51,373 nucleotides of DNA from Deltaproteobacteria bacterium (GCA_013813765.1 JACCRC010000404.1:1-51373); one strand, 5' to 3'. Shown: positions 41,306 through 49,372, counted from the first letter of the stretch. The notes: generated by a model from the sequence alone, not told the origin. Made by a program: numbers and translations.

Positions 41306-42036
41306 TGTGGCGGATCGGCATCGTCGCGCTCGGTGGCTGCACCGCGCTGATCAAGTCGCCCGGCCAGGCCACCTCGGCACCCGTCACGTCATCTTCGAGT
41401 GACCAGCACATCGTCGAGGCGGGGCCGCGGATCATCAAGCACGTGTCCCTGCCCGTCCCCGACCGCCCCACGGATCCGTGGTCCAGCGTTCGCGGCGACC
41501 AGCCGATCCTGTTCGATGACGCGCTTGGCACCACGACCGACTTCGACATCAGCGACCAGCCCGTCGAGTGCACGGCCGCGCGCGATCACTGCCTGCCGGC
41601 GCTGTCGTGGATGTGGATCCACGAGGGCGACAATCAGCGCGTGAAGGGTGCGCACGTCGTCGCGATCACGTCCGACGGCGTACGCCAACCCATCGGCGCG
41701 AAGGGGACGACGACTCCCGATCGATACACCGCGTACCGCACGGTTCCCGCGACGAGGCAGACCCTCGTCGAGGGCACGCTCGCGCTCGCGCACCCCAAAG
41801 CTGTGCCCGCGAGCCCCGAAGATGCCTGGGCCGTGTGGGCCCTGGGTCCGGTCGAGCGTGTCGACTGGGATCTCGGCTTCTTCTGGTTCGCCGGCGACAA
41901 GGAGCCGCGGTTCGTGACGAGCGCGCGCGTCGCCGTGCTGAGCTGGACGCCGGGTGCCAAGGTGACGATCGTCGGCACGAAGCAGCGCAACGAGCTCGCC
42001 GTGAAGGTCGCGGACGTCATCGTCCCCGAGCCGTAG
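41305..42036 (+). CDS. Putative lipoprotein co-encoded with the secreted protein
   Basis: 243 residues from ATG 41305, which shares its A with the TGA of the preceding gene (TGATG); GTG 41302 is an alternative. The N-terminus (MWRIGIVALGGCTAL) resembles a very short lipoprotein signal, with Cys12 in an LGGC lipobox. The mature part is beta-rich with a Cys pair (residues near 91 and 97) and ends VKVADVIVPEP. Family not recognised. The coupling implies one complex or one process with the preceding secreted protein. Confidence 0.65.
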   Translation: MWRIGIVALGGCTALIKSPGQATSAPVTSSSSDQHIVEAGPRIIKHVSLPVPDRPTDPWSSVRGDQPILFDDALGTTTDFDISDQPVECTAARDHCLPALSWMWIHEGDNQRVKGAHVVAITSDGVRQPIGAKGTTTPDRYTAYRTVPATRQTLVEGTLALAHPKAVPASPEDAWAVWALGPVERVDWDLGFFWFAGDKEPRFVTSARVAVLSWTPGAKVTIVGTKQRNELAVKVADVIVPEP

Positions 42037-42213
42037 CTACTGCGCGCGCGACACCTGCACGCGCAGCCGGTTCCCTTCGCGCTCCACCATCACCGTCCAC
42101 GGACGGCAGCACACCGCGCAGTCCTCGACGAGGGTGCCGCGCGTATCCGGGTCGACATAGAGCTCGACCCACTCGCGGCAGTAGGGGCAGCGAACCCGGA
42201 CCGTGTCTTCCAC
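42037..42213 (-). CDS. CPXCG-family cysteine-rich zinc-ribbon protein
   Basis: 58 residues from GTG 42213 to TAG 42037-42039. VRVRCPYCREWVELYVDP carries the first CxxC; ECDCAVCCRPW-like EDCAVCCRPWTV carries the second, and the length and order fit the CPXCG family of single zinc-ribbon proteins (Pfam CPXCG). The role of this family is not known. Its stop abuts the stop of the convergent lipoprotein gene with no gap. It is shorter than the usual 60-residue cut-off and easily missed. Confidence 0.8.
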   Translation of the reverse strand: MEDTVRVRCPYCREWVELYVDPDTRGTLVEDCAVCCRPWTVMVEREGNRLRVQVSRAQ

Positions 42214-42228
42214 GTCCGAGCAGTATAG

Positions 42229-42823
42229 CTACTCGAACGTGATCGTCTCGTGGCTCGGCGTCTCGGCCGGCACGATCACGAAGTACGTCGTCGCGAGCGC
42301 TCGGATCACGACGCGAGGCACGGGATACGGCGTTCCACTGACCGTGCCGAGGAGATTCGCGTGCTGGTCGCGCACCTCGTGGATCGGTGTGTGCATCGCC
42401 GTGCCGACGATCTCCGCCTGGTAGTACGCGTCGCGCGGATAGTGCTGCGTCGTCGTGCTTCCCGAGCCGCTGCGCCCGCAGGTGCGCCGCATACGGCGAC
42501 AGCAACGGCAGACACGCGCGCAGCCGGGGTACTCGACCAGGCGCGCGGCCGACTTCATCGCGAGGCCGCGCTCCACCTGTTCGACCAACGGCTCGATCAC
42601 TCGCTCCAGCAGCTCGAGCTCGTGCAACACGATGCCGTCGCCCAGCTCCCGCTCCGAGCGTGCGCTCGGACGCCGCGCTCTCACGCACCTCGTTGACCTC
42701 GAGCAGGTCGACGCCGTCGGGCAGCTCGCTCAGCGCCTCCCACAGCTCCGCGCGACGCTGCAGCACCAGCTCCTGGTCCACCCGATCGATCGCGTAGACG
42801 AGCGTGTCGACCACCTCGCGCAC
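42229..42823 (-). pseudogene. Apparently frameshifted helical protein gene
   Basis: Two minus-strand frames join to make one plausible protein. The first begins at GTG 42823 (VREVVDTLVYAIDRVDQELV) and is helical and coding-like to about 42670 (DLLEVNEV), after which it becomes Arg/Gly-rich nonsense. The second frame takes over at about 42650 (ERELGDGIVLHELELLERVIEPLVEQVERG), continuing the helix, then a Cys/Arg cluster (CRCCRRMRRTC) and a beta-like tail ending SHETITFE at 42229. The join lies in a repetitive stretch rich in GAGCG/CTCGG. This may be a one-base indel in the genome, an assembly error, or two overlapping genes, the second starting at GTG 42684. Function not recognised. Confidence 0.5.
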
Positions 42824-42977
42824 CCTCTCGACCGCCGGCCGTGCACGCGCCGAGGCTAGCCGCCGCGCGACCCGTAACTCCGCGAGTGGCCTGCTCCCCC
42901 CGCCCCCGCGTCACGCGATCTGCGTACACGGCGTACGCGGCTTTGAACCCGCGCCCGCGGAGCGCTACCACTGGGGG

Positions 42978-43286
42978 ATGCCCTCCGAGCTCCAACAGGG
43001 TCTCACCGAGACCGAAGACCTGATCGACGAGCTCGTCACGTTCGCCGACACCGTCACCGGTAGTCTCGACGAGCTGGTCGAGACGCTGACCACGATCCCG
43101 GCGGACCTCGGCCCGGCGATCGAGACCGCCGCTCAGCTCCCGGGCGCGCGTCAGCGAATGGTCATCGCCGTCGAGTCGATGTGCGCCGCGCTCGATCGTC
43201 AGCTCGCGGCCTTCGATCGCCACCGCGCCGCGATGGCGCATGTCACCGAGTCCCTCCGCGAGAAGCTTCGCGAGGGCACGAGCTGA
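42978..43286 (+). CDS. Small helical protein of unknown function
   Basis: 102 residues from ATG 42978, preceded by GGGGG. Almost wholly helical, with heptad-like hydrophobic spacing (LTETEDLIDELVTFADTV, LDELVETLTTI) and a charged C-terminus, suggesting a coiled coil or four-helix bundle. No signal peptide, TM segment or known motif. It is the last gene before the tRNA-derived fragment at 43352 and so appears to be the final chromosomal gene before the island. Confidence 0.6.
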   Translation: MPSELQQGLTETEDLIDELVTFADTVTGSLDELVETLTTIPADLGPAIETAAQLPGARQRMVIAVESMCAALDRQLAAFDRHRAAMAHVTESLREKLREGTS

Positions 43287-43350
43287 TCGTCAGGGCCTCG
43301 CGCTCGCCCACCGATCGACCGACGAGCACGAGCACGAGTAACCGGTTCAC

Positions 43351-43647
43351 GTGATCCCTGCAGGTCTCGAACCTGCGGCCTGCGCTTTAGGAACGCCCTC
43401 CGAGGAGGATCCTGACGCATCGGCTCGTGAAGTTTCGCGCAATTCGGAGGCGCCGGTCGAGGCCGAAGACGGCCCCGAGCTACGTTCTGCTACATCTCGG
43501 AGTAGCACTGTAGCAGCGGCCGAAACTGACCCTCTTGACAACATTGCGATCGCACTTCTTCGCGCGCAGGCGATGTGGCTTCGAGGCGGCGACAAGCGAG
43601 CGCTGCGGCGATCGTTGATCGAGCTACTCGCCGCTCTGGAGGCCTAG
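43351..43647 (+). CDS. Doubtful small ORF spanning the island junction
   Basis: 98 codons from a GTG at 43351. The first 14 codons read antisense through the tRNA fragment (IPAGLEPAACAL), a known source of false gene starts. The last 40 codons (LDNIAIALLRAQAMWLRGGDKRALRRSLIELL) look like a real amphipathic helix. If there is a gene, its start must be further in, but the only in-frame ATG gives just 24 residues. Confidence 0.25.
   Translation: MIPAGLEPAACALGTPSEEDPDASAREVSRNSEAPVEAEDGPELRSATSRSSTVAAAETDPLDNIAIALLRAQAMWLRGGDKRALRRSLIELLAALEA
43352..43393 (-). mobile_element. 3' half of a tRNA-Arg(CCT) gene: attachment-site remnant
   Basis: Read on the minus strand, 43393-43387 is a 7-base anticodon loop TTCCTAA with anticodon CCT. 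It is followed by the 3' anticodon strand AGCGC, a 5-base variable loop AGGCC, a perfect T arm (GCAGG, loop TTCGAGA, CCTGC), the 7-base 3' acceptor strand and discriminator A at 43352. The matching 5' half is missing: the five bases before the loop (GGGCG) cannot pair with AGCGC, and no D arm or 5' acceptor strand is present. The break at the anticodon loop is where tyrosine recombinases commonly cross over in tRNA genes. This is therefore probably the att remnant at one end of an island lying to the right. No integrase or intact copy is in the window. Confidence 0.75.
43479..43516. repeat. Nested inverted GCTAC/GTAGC repeats
   Basis: Two direct GCTAC (43479-43483, 43489-43493) face two GTAGC (43502-43506, 43510-43514). 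The longest perfect pair is CTGCTACA (43487-43494) with TGTAGCAG (43509-43516). It lies about 90 bases inside the tRNA-fragment junction, so it may be a binding site for a recombinase or excisionase, or a hairpin. Confidence 0.55.
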
Positions 43648-43700
43648 GCCGATGTTCACTTGCCCCTTCGCCGTCGCCCGATCGGCGCTACGATGGAGTC

Positions 43701-43961
43701 ATGGCGAAGCCGGCGACCCGCGACGAGATTCTCGATCAGATCCGCACGATGCCGACCGAGGATCGCGAATACATCGAAGCCGAGCTGATGCGTGAGGCCT
43801 ACGAAGCCGGTCGCATGACCGAGGCCGGACCGCTCGTCGCGGAGCTCGTCCGCCGCGCTGAAGACGCGCTGGCGCACCCCGAACGTGGCGTCTCGCGCGA
43901 ACAAGCAGTCGCGAATGCGCGCGCTGCGGTCGATCGTGTCCGCGCACGAATCAAGCCGTGA
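43701..43961 (+). CDS. Antitoxin-like protein of an addiction module
   Basis: 86 residues from ATG 43701. A helical N-terminus (TRDEILDQIRTMPTEDREYIEAELMREAYEAGR) resembles the short addiction-module antidote families that precede RelE/ParE toxins; the charged C-terminal part would wrap the toxin. Its stop overlaps the start of the toxin gene (GTGA), the usual antitoxin-first order. The exact antitoxin family is uncertain, since no typical DNA-binding fold is clear. Confidence 0.72.
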   Translation: MAKPATRDEILDQIRTMPTEDREYIEAELMREAYEAGRMTEAGPLVAELVRRAEDALAHPERGVSREQAVANARAAVDRVRARIKP

Positions 43962-44266
43962 GGAGCTTCAAGGTCGACGACGTTGCCGCCGATGAATTCG
44001 AGGCAGCGGCGGCGTGGTACGAGGGCGAGCGTCCCGGCCTGGGTCTTGAGTTCATCGCCGAAGTGAACCGCACGCTCGACCGAATCGAACATCACGAAAC
44101 CTTCGTAACAGCGCCAGTAACCGCAATCCGTGGCGGCGTTGTCCGTCGTGAGTTCGTTCGCCGGTTCCCGTATGTCGTCATGTTCGTCGAGACGGACGAC
44201 ATTCGCCGCGTGATCATGATCCGCCGAGGTACTTCAGACCCGGATCTCTGGCAGTCGCGCATCTGA
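43958..44266 (+). CDS. RelE/ParE-family toxin
   Basis: 102 residues from GTG 43958. The sequence follows the RelE/ParE pattern: an N-terminal VDDVAADEFEAAAAWYEGERPGLG helix pair, FIAEVNRTLDRIEHH, and the beta-sheet core RREFVRRFPYVVMFV and IRRVIMIRRG, ending DPDLW. The family inhibits gyrase (ParE) or cleaves ribosome-bound mRNA (RelE); which one cannot be told. It forms a coupled pair with the antitoxin gene upstream and lies about 560 bases from the tRNA-fragment junction, where such modules often stabilise islands. Confidence 0.85.
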   Translation: MRSFKVDDVAADEFEAAAAWYEGERPGLGLEFIAEVNRTLDRIEHHETFVTAPVTAIRGGVVRREFVRRFPYVVMFVETDDIRRVIMIRRGTSDPDLWQSRI

Positions 44267-44322
44267 TCATTCGCGTTGGGGTTGCGATACGTGAGGTGTT
44301 CCCGAGCAGAATCGATCACGTG

Positions 44323-44661
44323 CTATTCGAGCAGCTCGATCATCTCGAACTGGCCGAGTGCGACGTCGAGTCGCGGAAGAAGCTGCGTCGGCCACTGGCT
44401 CGCGTCGGCTATGAGCTCGTTCACGCGCTTCATCGCGCTGCGACTTGCAGTGGCCGTGGTCATGTAGAAGGAGATGCCGCTGTTCTCGTGGACGACGGCG
44501 GTGACGCCCTCGTCCGAGATGTGAACGAGTCCCATGGTGTCGCGTTCGATGCGCATGGTCAGTGGACCGGCCGGATCGCGTCGACGTGAACCGACGATGT
44601 TGGGGACTGCAAGGCGTCCGAGGAACTCGGGCACGCTCTCATCGAAACCGCCTGCGGCCAC
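44323..44661 (-). CDS. Hypothetical protein downstream of the hybrid kinase
   Basis: 112 residues from GTG 44661, which overlaps the last 23 bases of the hybrid kinase-EAL gene on the same strand. The middle part is beta-like (LTMRIERDTMGLVHISDEGVTAVV), and the C-terminus is helical (SAMKRVNELIADASQW). No motif or family is recognised. The overlap suggests coupled expression with the EAL protein. Confidence 0.5.
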   Translation of the reverse strand: MAAGGFDESVPEFLGRLAVPNIVGSRRRDPAGPLTMRIERDTMGLVHISDEGVTAVVHENSGISFYMTTATASRSAMKRVNELIADASQWPTQLLPRLDVALGQFEMIELLE

Positions 44662-47600
44662 TGAGCCCGACGGCGGCGAAACTATCGATCACGTTCTGCT
44701 TGGGGGGGAAGGTTCGTTCGGGTCGCCCCAACACGTAGCCCTGGAGCAGATCGCAACCGAGCGCAACCAGGCACTCGCGCTCGTCCAGTGTCTCGACGCC
44801 TTCTCCGACGACGAGGCATCCGACCTCCTTGCAAAGCCGGCACAGCGCCGCGACGGTTCGTTGCTTGAGCGCGCTCTTGTGAACATCACGAACCAGCGAC
44901 ATGTCGATCTTCACGACCTCCGGCACCAGCTCCGTGAAGCTCGTGAGGCCCGAATACCCGGCGCCAATGTCGTCCACGGCGAGCCGGAAACCGAGCTTTC
45001 TCAATCGAGCGAGACGCGCGGACAACTCTGGCGAGTTTACGAGCGAAGCGCGCTCTGTCACTTCGAGCACGACGCGCGACGCGATCCTCGTGAGCGGAGA
45101 GGATTCATCCAGCAGTTCGACATCCGAGAGGTCGTCGGGATGAAGATTCACGAACAGGACAAGATCACTTCGATCGGTCAATGCAGCCGCCGAAAGCGCG
45201 CGTACCTTGCGGCCGAGCTGGGGGAGTCGCGCCAGCTGAGTCGCAGCATCGAGCAGCTTGTTAGGGTTCGACATCGAGACCTCGCCCGAACGCACGAGCG
45301 CCTCGACGCCGTATAGCGCTCCGGTGTTGGAATCGAAGATCGGCTGAAAGGCCATCCAGAGCTGTTCGAGCGCCTGATCGAATTGGACTTCGAGGCCAAC
45401 ACGATCGGCGGCGCCGGTCTGTGCCCCACTGACTGCGAACGCCTCACGACGAATCCGCGCAAGCGCGTGCACACGTATCGCGTGATGGATCGTCTTGCCA
45501 AGCACGTCGGTATCGATGGGCTTGGTCAAGTAACGAAACGCTCCGTATTCGATCGCGGTCGCGGCCGACGTCACGTCCGGCGCTCCGCTCATCAAGATGA
45601 TCGGAACGTCAAGATCGACCCCACGAATCGCTCGCATCAGGTCGAGGCCGCCTCCGCCCGGCATCTGAACGTCGCTGAGGACGACGTCGAACGGCCTCGC
45701 CTCGAGTTCCTTGATCGCAGTGCGACCATTGTCGACTTCCACAACGTCAATCTCGAGCTTGCGGAGGATCCGGCCGATCACCTTGCGGAGGTGGTCATCG
45801 TCGTCGACGACCAACACCCGCGGGAGATCCTTGGCTTCTCGAACCAGCGGAAGTCGTCCGGTGATCGTGCGCGGAGGTTCGGCGCCGATCACGCGTGCCA
45901 CCGCAGCGCGAAGCAGCGACGGGCTGAACGGTTTCGCGAGAAGATTGTGTGGTGCTGCGCCGGTCGGACTGAGCGCTCCCGCTGGATATCCGGACATCAT
46001 CACGACCTTGATTAACGGTCTCAGCTCGCGAAGCTGATGCACGAACCGATCTCCGCGGCCATCGGCGAGCACGACATCCAGCACGACGACATCGATCGAG
46101 CCCTCGTACGTCACGCACATGCGACGCGCCTCTTCGGCGGTCGCCGCCTCGATCGTGTGGCAGCCGGCCTCTTGAAGCACACGAGCGGCGACTGTCCGCA
46201 CTTCGCGTTGATCGTCCACGACGAGCACGGTCATTGCCGGCAGCGTTCGGGGAGCCTCGACCGGCGAGCGTTCGGGATCCACGACGGTCTCGCTCGAGAC
46301 GGGGAGGTGTATGCGGAACGTCGTGCCATGTCCAAGCTCGCTGTACGCTGACACGCAGCCGCCCGCCTGCGAGACGATTCCATGGACGATGGACAAACCG
46401 AGGCCCGTGCCCTTGTCGGGTTCCTTGGTCGTGAAAAAGGGATCGAAGATCCGCGCCTGGGTCTGCGCATCCATGCCGGTGCCGGTATCGGTGACGGCGA
46501 GCACGACGTAATGGCCTGGCTTGACGCTCCGCATCGCAGCCTGATCCTCGTCGAGCGTCTCCTCCATGGTCTCGATCGTCAGACGACCGCCGCTTGGCAT
46601 CGCATCTCGCGCGTTCACGGCGAGATTCATGATCACCTGTTCCATCTGCCCCGGATCGGCAACTACCGGCGGCGTCTCGGTCTGGTGAGTCACGACCGTT
46701 ACCTGTTCGCCGACTAGGCGGCGCAACATCGGGATGAACTTGGCCACCAGGTCGTCGAGATTCATCGAGCGTGGCTCGACGATGCTGTGCCGGCTCAACG
46801 TGAGGAGCTGGCGGGTGATCCCGGTCGCGCGTTCAGAAGCTCTCCGGATCTCACAAACGTCGTCACGGCGCCTGTCGTTCGGATCGAACGACTCTTCCAG
46901 CATCCAGGCGTAGCTCTCAATCACGGTGAGCAGGTTGTTGAAGTCATGCGCGACTCCGCCCGCAAGCCGTCCGATCGCGTCCATTTTTTGGGCTTGCCGC
47001 AATTGCCCCTCTGTCTTACGTAGCTTGTTCTCGGCAAGCTCACGCGCGGTCACGTCGCTGACGACGACCAGGCGAACGGGTTTGCCAGCCTCCACGAAGT
47101 CGTTTGCAGCGATCTGGACACTGATGATCGAACCGTCCTTCTTTTGGTGGCGCCACAGGGCCGGCGCGAGGAGGCCCGTGGCCTCGCCGATGTTGGCCCT
47201 CAGGGCAGCGACGTCCTCGGGCGGACGGATGTCGGCGAGCGTCATCGCAGCGAACTCGTCGCGGGAGTAGCCGTAGTGGCGAATGGCCGCCTCGTTGACG
47301 GCGATGAAGCGCAGCGTTTCTCGATCAAACAGCCACATCGGCACAGGGACGTGCTCGAACATGGCGCGATAGCGCTCCTCCGCTCGGGCGACAAGTTGCT
47401 GCTTCGTCGCGAGGTAGGCTTCTCCGATACTCTGGACGGCGATGTCGAGCATCCTATACATGCCGTGTTCCGCGGTCGTCGCTTTCGGCAGGTGCCGCTC
47501 CGTGGCCATCAATTGCCGAGTCGAATCGCGAAAAAGCCTGATCAGATCAAACCACCCGGAGTAGCTCACGCCGGCCTCTGCGTACTGGATGCCCTGAGCG

Positions 47601-47860
47601 CGCAGATCTTCGAGATACGGATCCCAGCGGTCCTCGACGATCGCGTTCCGTTGCAGCTGCTGGCTTCGGCGCTCTCGCTCATCGATCTGATCGGACGAGA
47701 GCGTTTCCAGGATCGGCTTCCACTCGGGGAGATCAGCGGCACGACGCCGCACGTCCTTCGAGATCACTGCGCTACGCGGCTCGTAGAACCGCCAATACTC
47801 TTGAAGTGCTTCCCGGTCCTCGGGGTTCAGCTTGAAGAACAAAGGAGAGTCGGTGGGCAT
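44639..47860 (-). CDS. Globin-like/PAS/histidine kinase/REC/REC/EAL hybrid protein
   Basis: 1073 residues from ATG 47860 (AAAGG five bases before; GTG 47866 is the alternative). Domains in order: a helical sensor resembling globin-coupled domains (about 10-165), though the proximal-His position reads as QGIQYAEAG; PAS (about 165-285); HisKA with GGVAHDFNNLL and HATPase_c with GTGMDAQ and GTGLGLSIVHG (about 300-525); two receiver domains, each with its phospho-Asp (VLDVVLAD; LSDVQMPG); and an EAL domain (about 825-1060) with EALVR, NLHPDD, EVTER, VDDIGAGYSG, KID and EGVET. The EAL residues suggest a working cyclic-di-GMP phosphodiesterase. Phosphate could therefore flow from kinase to receivers within one protein and set EAL activity. 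Confidence 0.9.
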   Translation of the reverse strand: MPTDSPLFFKLNPEDREALQEYWRFYEPRSAVISKDVRRRAADLPEWKPILETLSSDQIDERERRSQQLQRNAIVEDRWDPYLEDLRAQGIQYAEAGVSYSGWFDLIRLFRDSTRQLMATERHLPKATTAEHGMYRMLDIAVQSIGEAYLATKQQLVARAEERYRAMFEHVPVPMWLFDRETLRFIAVNEAAIRHYGYSRDEFAAMTLADIRPPEDVAALRANIGEATGLLAPALWRHQKKDGSIISVQIAANDFVEAGKPVRLVVVSDVTARELAENKLRKTEGQLRQAQKMDAIGRLAGGVAHDFNNLLTVIESYAWMLEESFDPNDRRRDDVCEIRRASERATGITRQLLTLSRHSIVEPRSMNLDDLVAKFIPMLRRLVGEQVTVVTHQTETPPVVADPGQMEQVIMNLAVNARDAMPSGGRLTIETMEETLDEDQAAMRSVKPGHYVVLAVTDTGTGMDAQTQARIFDPFFTTKEPDKGTGLGLSIVHGIVSQAGGCVSAYSELGHGTTFRIHLPVSSETVVDPERSPVEAPRTLPAMTVLVVDDQREVRTVAARVLQEAGCHTIEAATAEEARRMCVTYEGSIDVVVLDVVLADGRGDRFVHQLRELRPLIKVVMMSGYPAGALSPTGAAPHNLLAKPFSPSLLRAAVARVIGAEPPRTITGRLPLVREAKDLPRVLVVDDDDHLRKVIGRILRKLEIDVVEVDNGRTAIKELEARPFDVVLSDVQMPGGGGLDLMRAIRGVDLDVPIILMSGAPDVTSAATAIEYGAFRYLTKPIDTDVLGKTIHHAIRVHALARIRREAFAVSGAQTGAADRVGLEVQFDQALEQLWMAFQPIFDSNTGALYGVEALVRSGEVSMSNPNKLLDAATQLARLPQLGRKVRALSAAALTDRSDLVLFVNLHPDDLSDVELLDESSPLTRIASRVVLEVTERASLVNSPELSARLARLRKLGFRLAVDDIGAGYSGLTSFTELVPEVVKIDMSLVRDVHKSALKQRTVAALCRLCKEVGCLVVGEGVETLDERECLVALGCDLLQGYVLGRPERTFPPKQNVIDSFAAVGLSGRRRFR

Positions 47861-47989
47861 ATACACCTTTTGAATGAGGTGCCACCGTCTGAAGAGCTAC
47901 GCCAACGCCTCAGCCAGCAGAGTAGCTCGACGGATCCTTGATGGACAGCTGTCGCAACCTCACGTTGATTCTCCTGCTGTGTGCCAGAG

Positions 47990-49372
47990 CTACTTGAAGC
48001 TTCCCGGATCGATGCCGTTGCGTTGAAGCAACCTGCGAAAGTTCGTCCGGTCGAGTCCTGCGAGCCGAGCTGCTTCCGACACGGAGCCCTTGGCCTTTTC
48101 CATGACGTGCATGAGATAGCGGCGCTCCAGGGCTACGGTAGAGCGCCGTTTGGCCTCGGTCAGCGATAGCTGCTCGATGTCGAGATCGAGCATGGAGATC
48201 GTTCGTCGCTGGCGCGCGCCCACGTGCAGCGGGAGTGACTCGATGCCGATGACGTCACCGTGATGCAGCGCGATGGCGTGGAGGATCGCGTTCTCTAGCT
48301 CGCGGACATTGCCGGGCCACGGGTGATCCGCCATCAGCTCCAGTGCTTCAGGCGCCAACGACGGCGCGCCAGCCCCGGCGTGCTTCTTCAGAAGATGAGC
48401 GACGAGCAAGGGCAGGTCGTCGAGTCGTTCCCGCAGCGCAGGCACCTCGATCTTGACGACGTTGAGCCGGTAGTAGAGATCTTCACGGAACCGGTGCTGC
48501 GCGACCGCGGTGGCCAGATCGACGTGGGTCGCGGCGATCACGCGGACGTCGACCTTGTGCGTGGTGCTCGCTCCAACCGGACGGACCTCGCCTTCTTGCA
48601 GAACACGAAGCAGGCGCGTTTGCACGTGCATCGGCATGTCGCCGATCTCGTCGAGCAGGAGAGTCCCGCGATCCGCATCGACGAAGACGCCCGTTCGATC
48701 GGTGGTTGCGCCGGTAAACGCACCGCGTTTGTGGCCGAAGAGCTCGCTGTCGATGAGCGACTCCGGGATCGCGCCGCAGTTGAGCGCGATGAAACGCCGA
48801 CCGCGGCGGGTTCCACGTTCATGAAGCGCGCGAGCAACGAGCTCCTTGCCCGTGCCGCTCTCCCCTTGGATCAGGATCGAGACGTCGCGATCGGCGAGTT
48901 GGGTGATGGAAGCCCTCAAGCGCCGCATCGCGGCCGAGGCACCGACGAGCGTCGAGTCCTTCGCGTCGCCGAGAATCTGGCGGGCCGTCGCCAGCTCTCG
49001 GCGGAGGATCGCAAAGCGCGCCGCGGATTCCACCATCGACTTCAGCTCGAACGGCTTGAACGGTTTGGTCAGGTAGTAGAACGCACCTGCACGCATGCAC
49101 GTGGTTGCGGTCGCCGCCGTGTTGTCGCCGGTCAACATGACGACAGACGCGAGTGATCCGGCGTCGCGCAACCTGAGCAACACGTCGATGCCGCTCATCC
49201 CGGGGAGGCCGACGTCGAGGATCACGACGTCCCAGTCCGCGGTGCCATCTTCGACTCGGGCGAGCACGACTGCCGGATCCTCGACCGCTTCGACGGCGAC
49301 GCGCTCCGCGGTGAGCGTCTGCACGATCGCGCGAGTGACCGCGGGATCGTCTTCCACCACCATCACCTTCAC
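47990..49372 (-). CDS. NtrC-type sigma-54-dependent response regulator
   Basis: 460 residues from GTG 49372, just before VKVMVVEDD; the open frame continues to 49462 but adds a basic tail unusual for this family. Receiver domain about 1-118 with Asp in VILDVGLPG; AAA+ domain about 135-365 with GESGTGKE, the sigma-54 contact GAFTGA and GTLLLDEIGDMP; Fis-type HTH about 420-460 (SVSEAARLAGLDRTNFRRLLQR). It activates sigma-54 promoters when phosphorylated. It lies 129 bases upstream of the hybrid kinase-EAL gene on the same strand and is probably its partner. No sigma-54 promoter was found in front of that gene. Confidence 0.92.
   Translation of the reverse strand: MKVMVVEDDPAVTRAIVQTLTAERVAVEAVEDPAVVLARVEDGTADWDVVILDVGLPGMSGIDVLLRLRDAGSLASVVMLTGDNTAATATTCMRAGAFYYLTKPFKPFELKSMVESAARFAILRRELATARQILGDAKDSTLVGASAAMRRLRASITQLADRDVSILIQGESGTGKELVARALHERGTRRGRRFIALNCGAIPESLIDSELFGHKRGAFTGATTDRTGVFVDADRGTLLLDEIGDMPMHVQTRLLRVLQEGEVRPVGASTTHKVDVRVIAATHVDLATAVAQHRFREDLYYRLNVVKIEVPALRERLDDLPLLVAHLLKKHAGAGAPSLAPEALELMADHPWPGNVRELENAILHAIALHHGDVIGIESLPLHVGARQRRTISMLDLDIEQLSLTEAKRRSTVALERRYLMHVMEKAKGSVSEAARLAGLDRTNFRRLLQRNGIDPGSFK

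Noticed and set aside
43351-43392. A gene start reading antisense through the tRNA remnant
   Set aside because: The codons follow from the tRNA T arm and are a known source of spurious gene starts; only the later part could be coding.
43352-43393. A complete functional tRNA gene
   Set aside because: D arm, 5' acceptor strand and 5' anticodon strand are absent, so it cannot fold as a tRNA.
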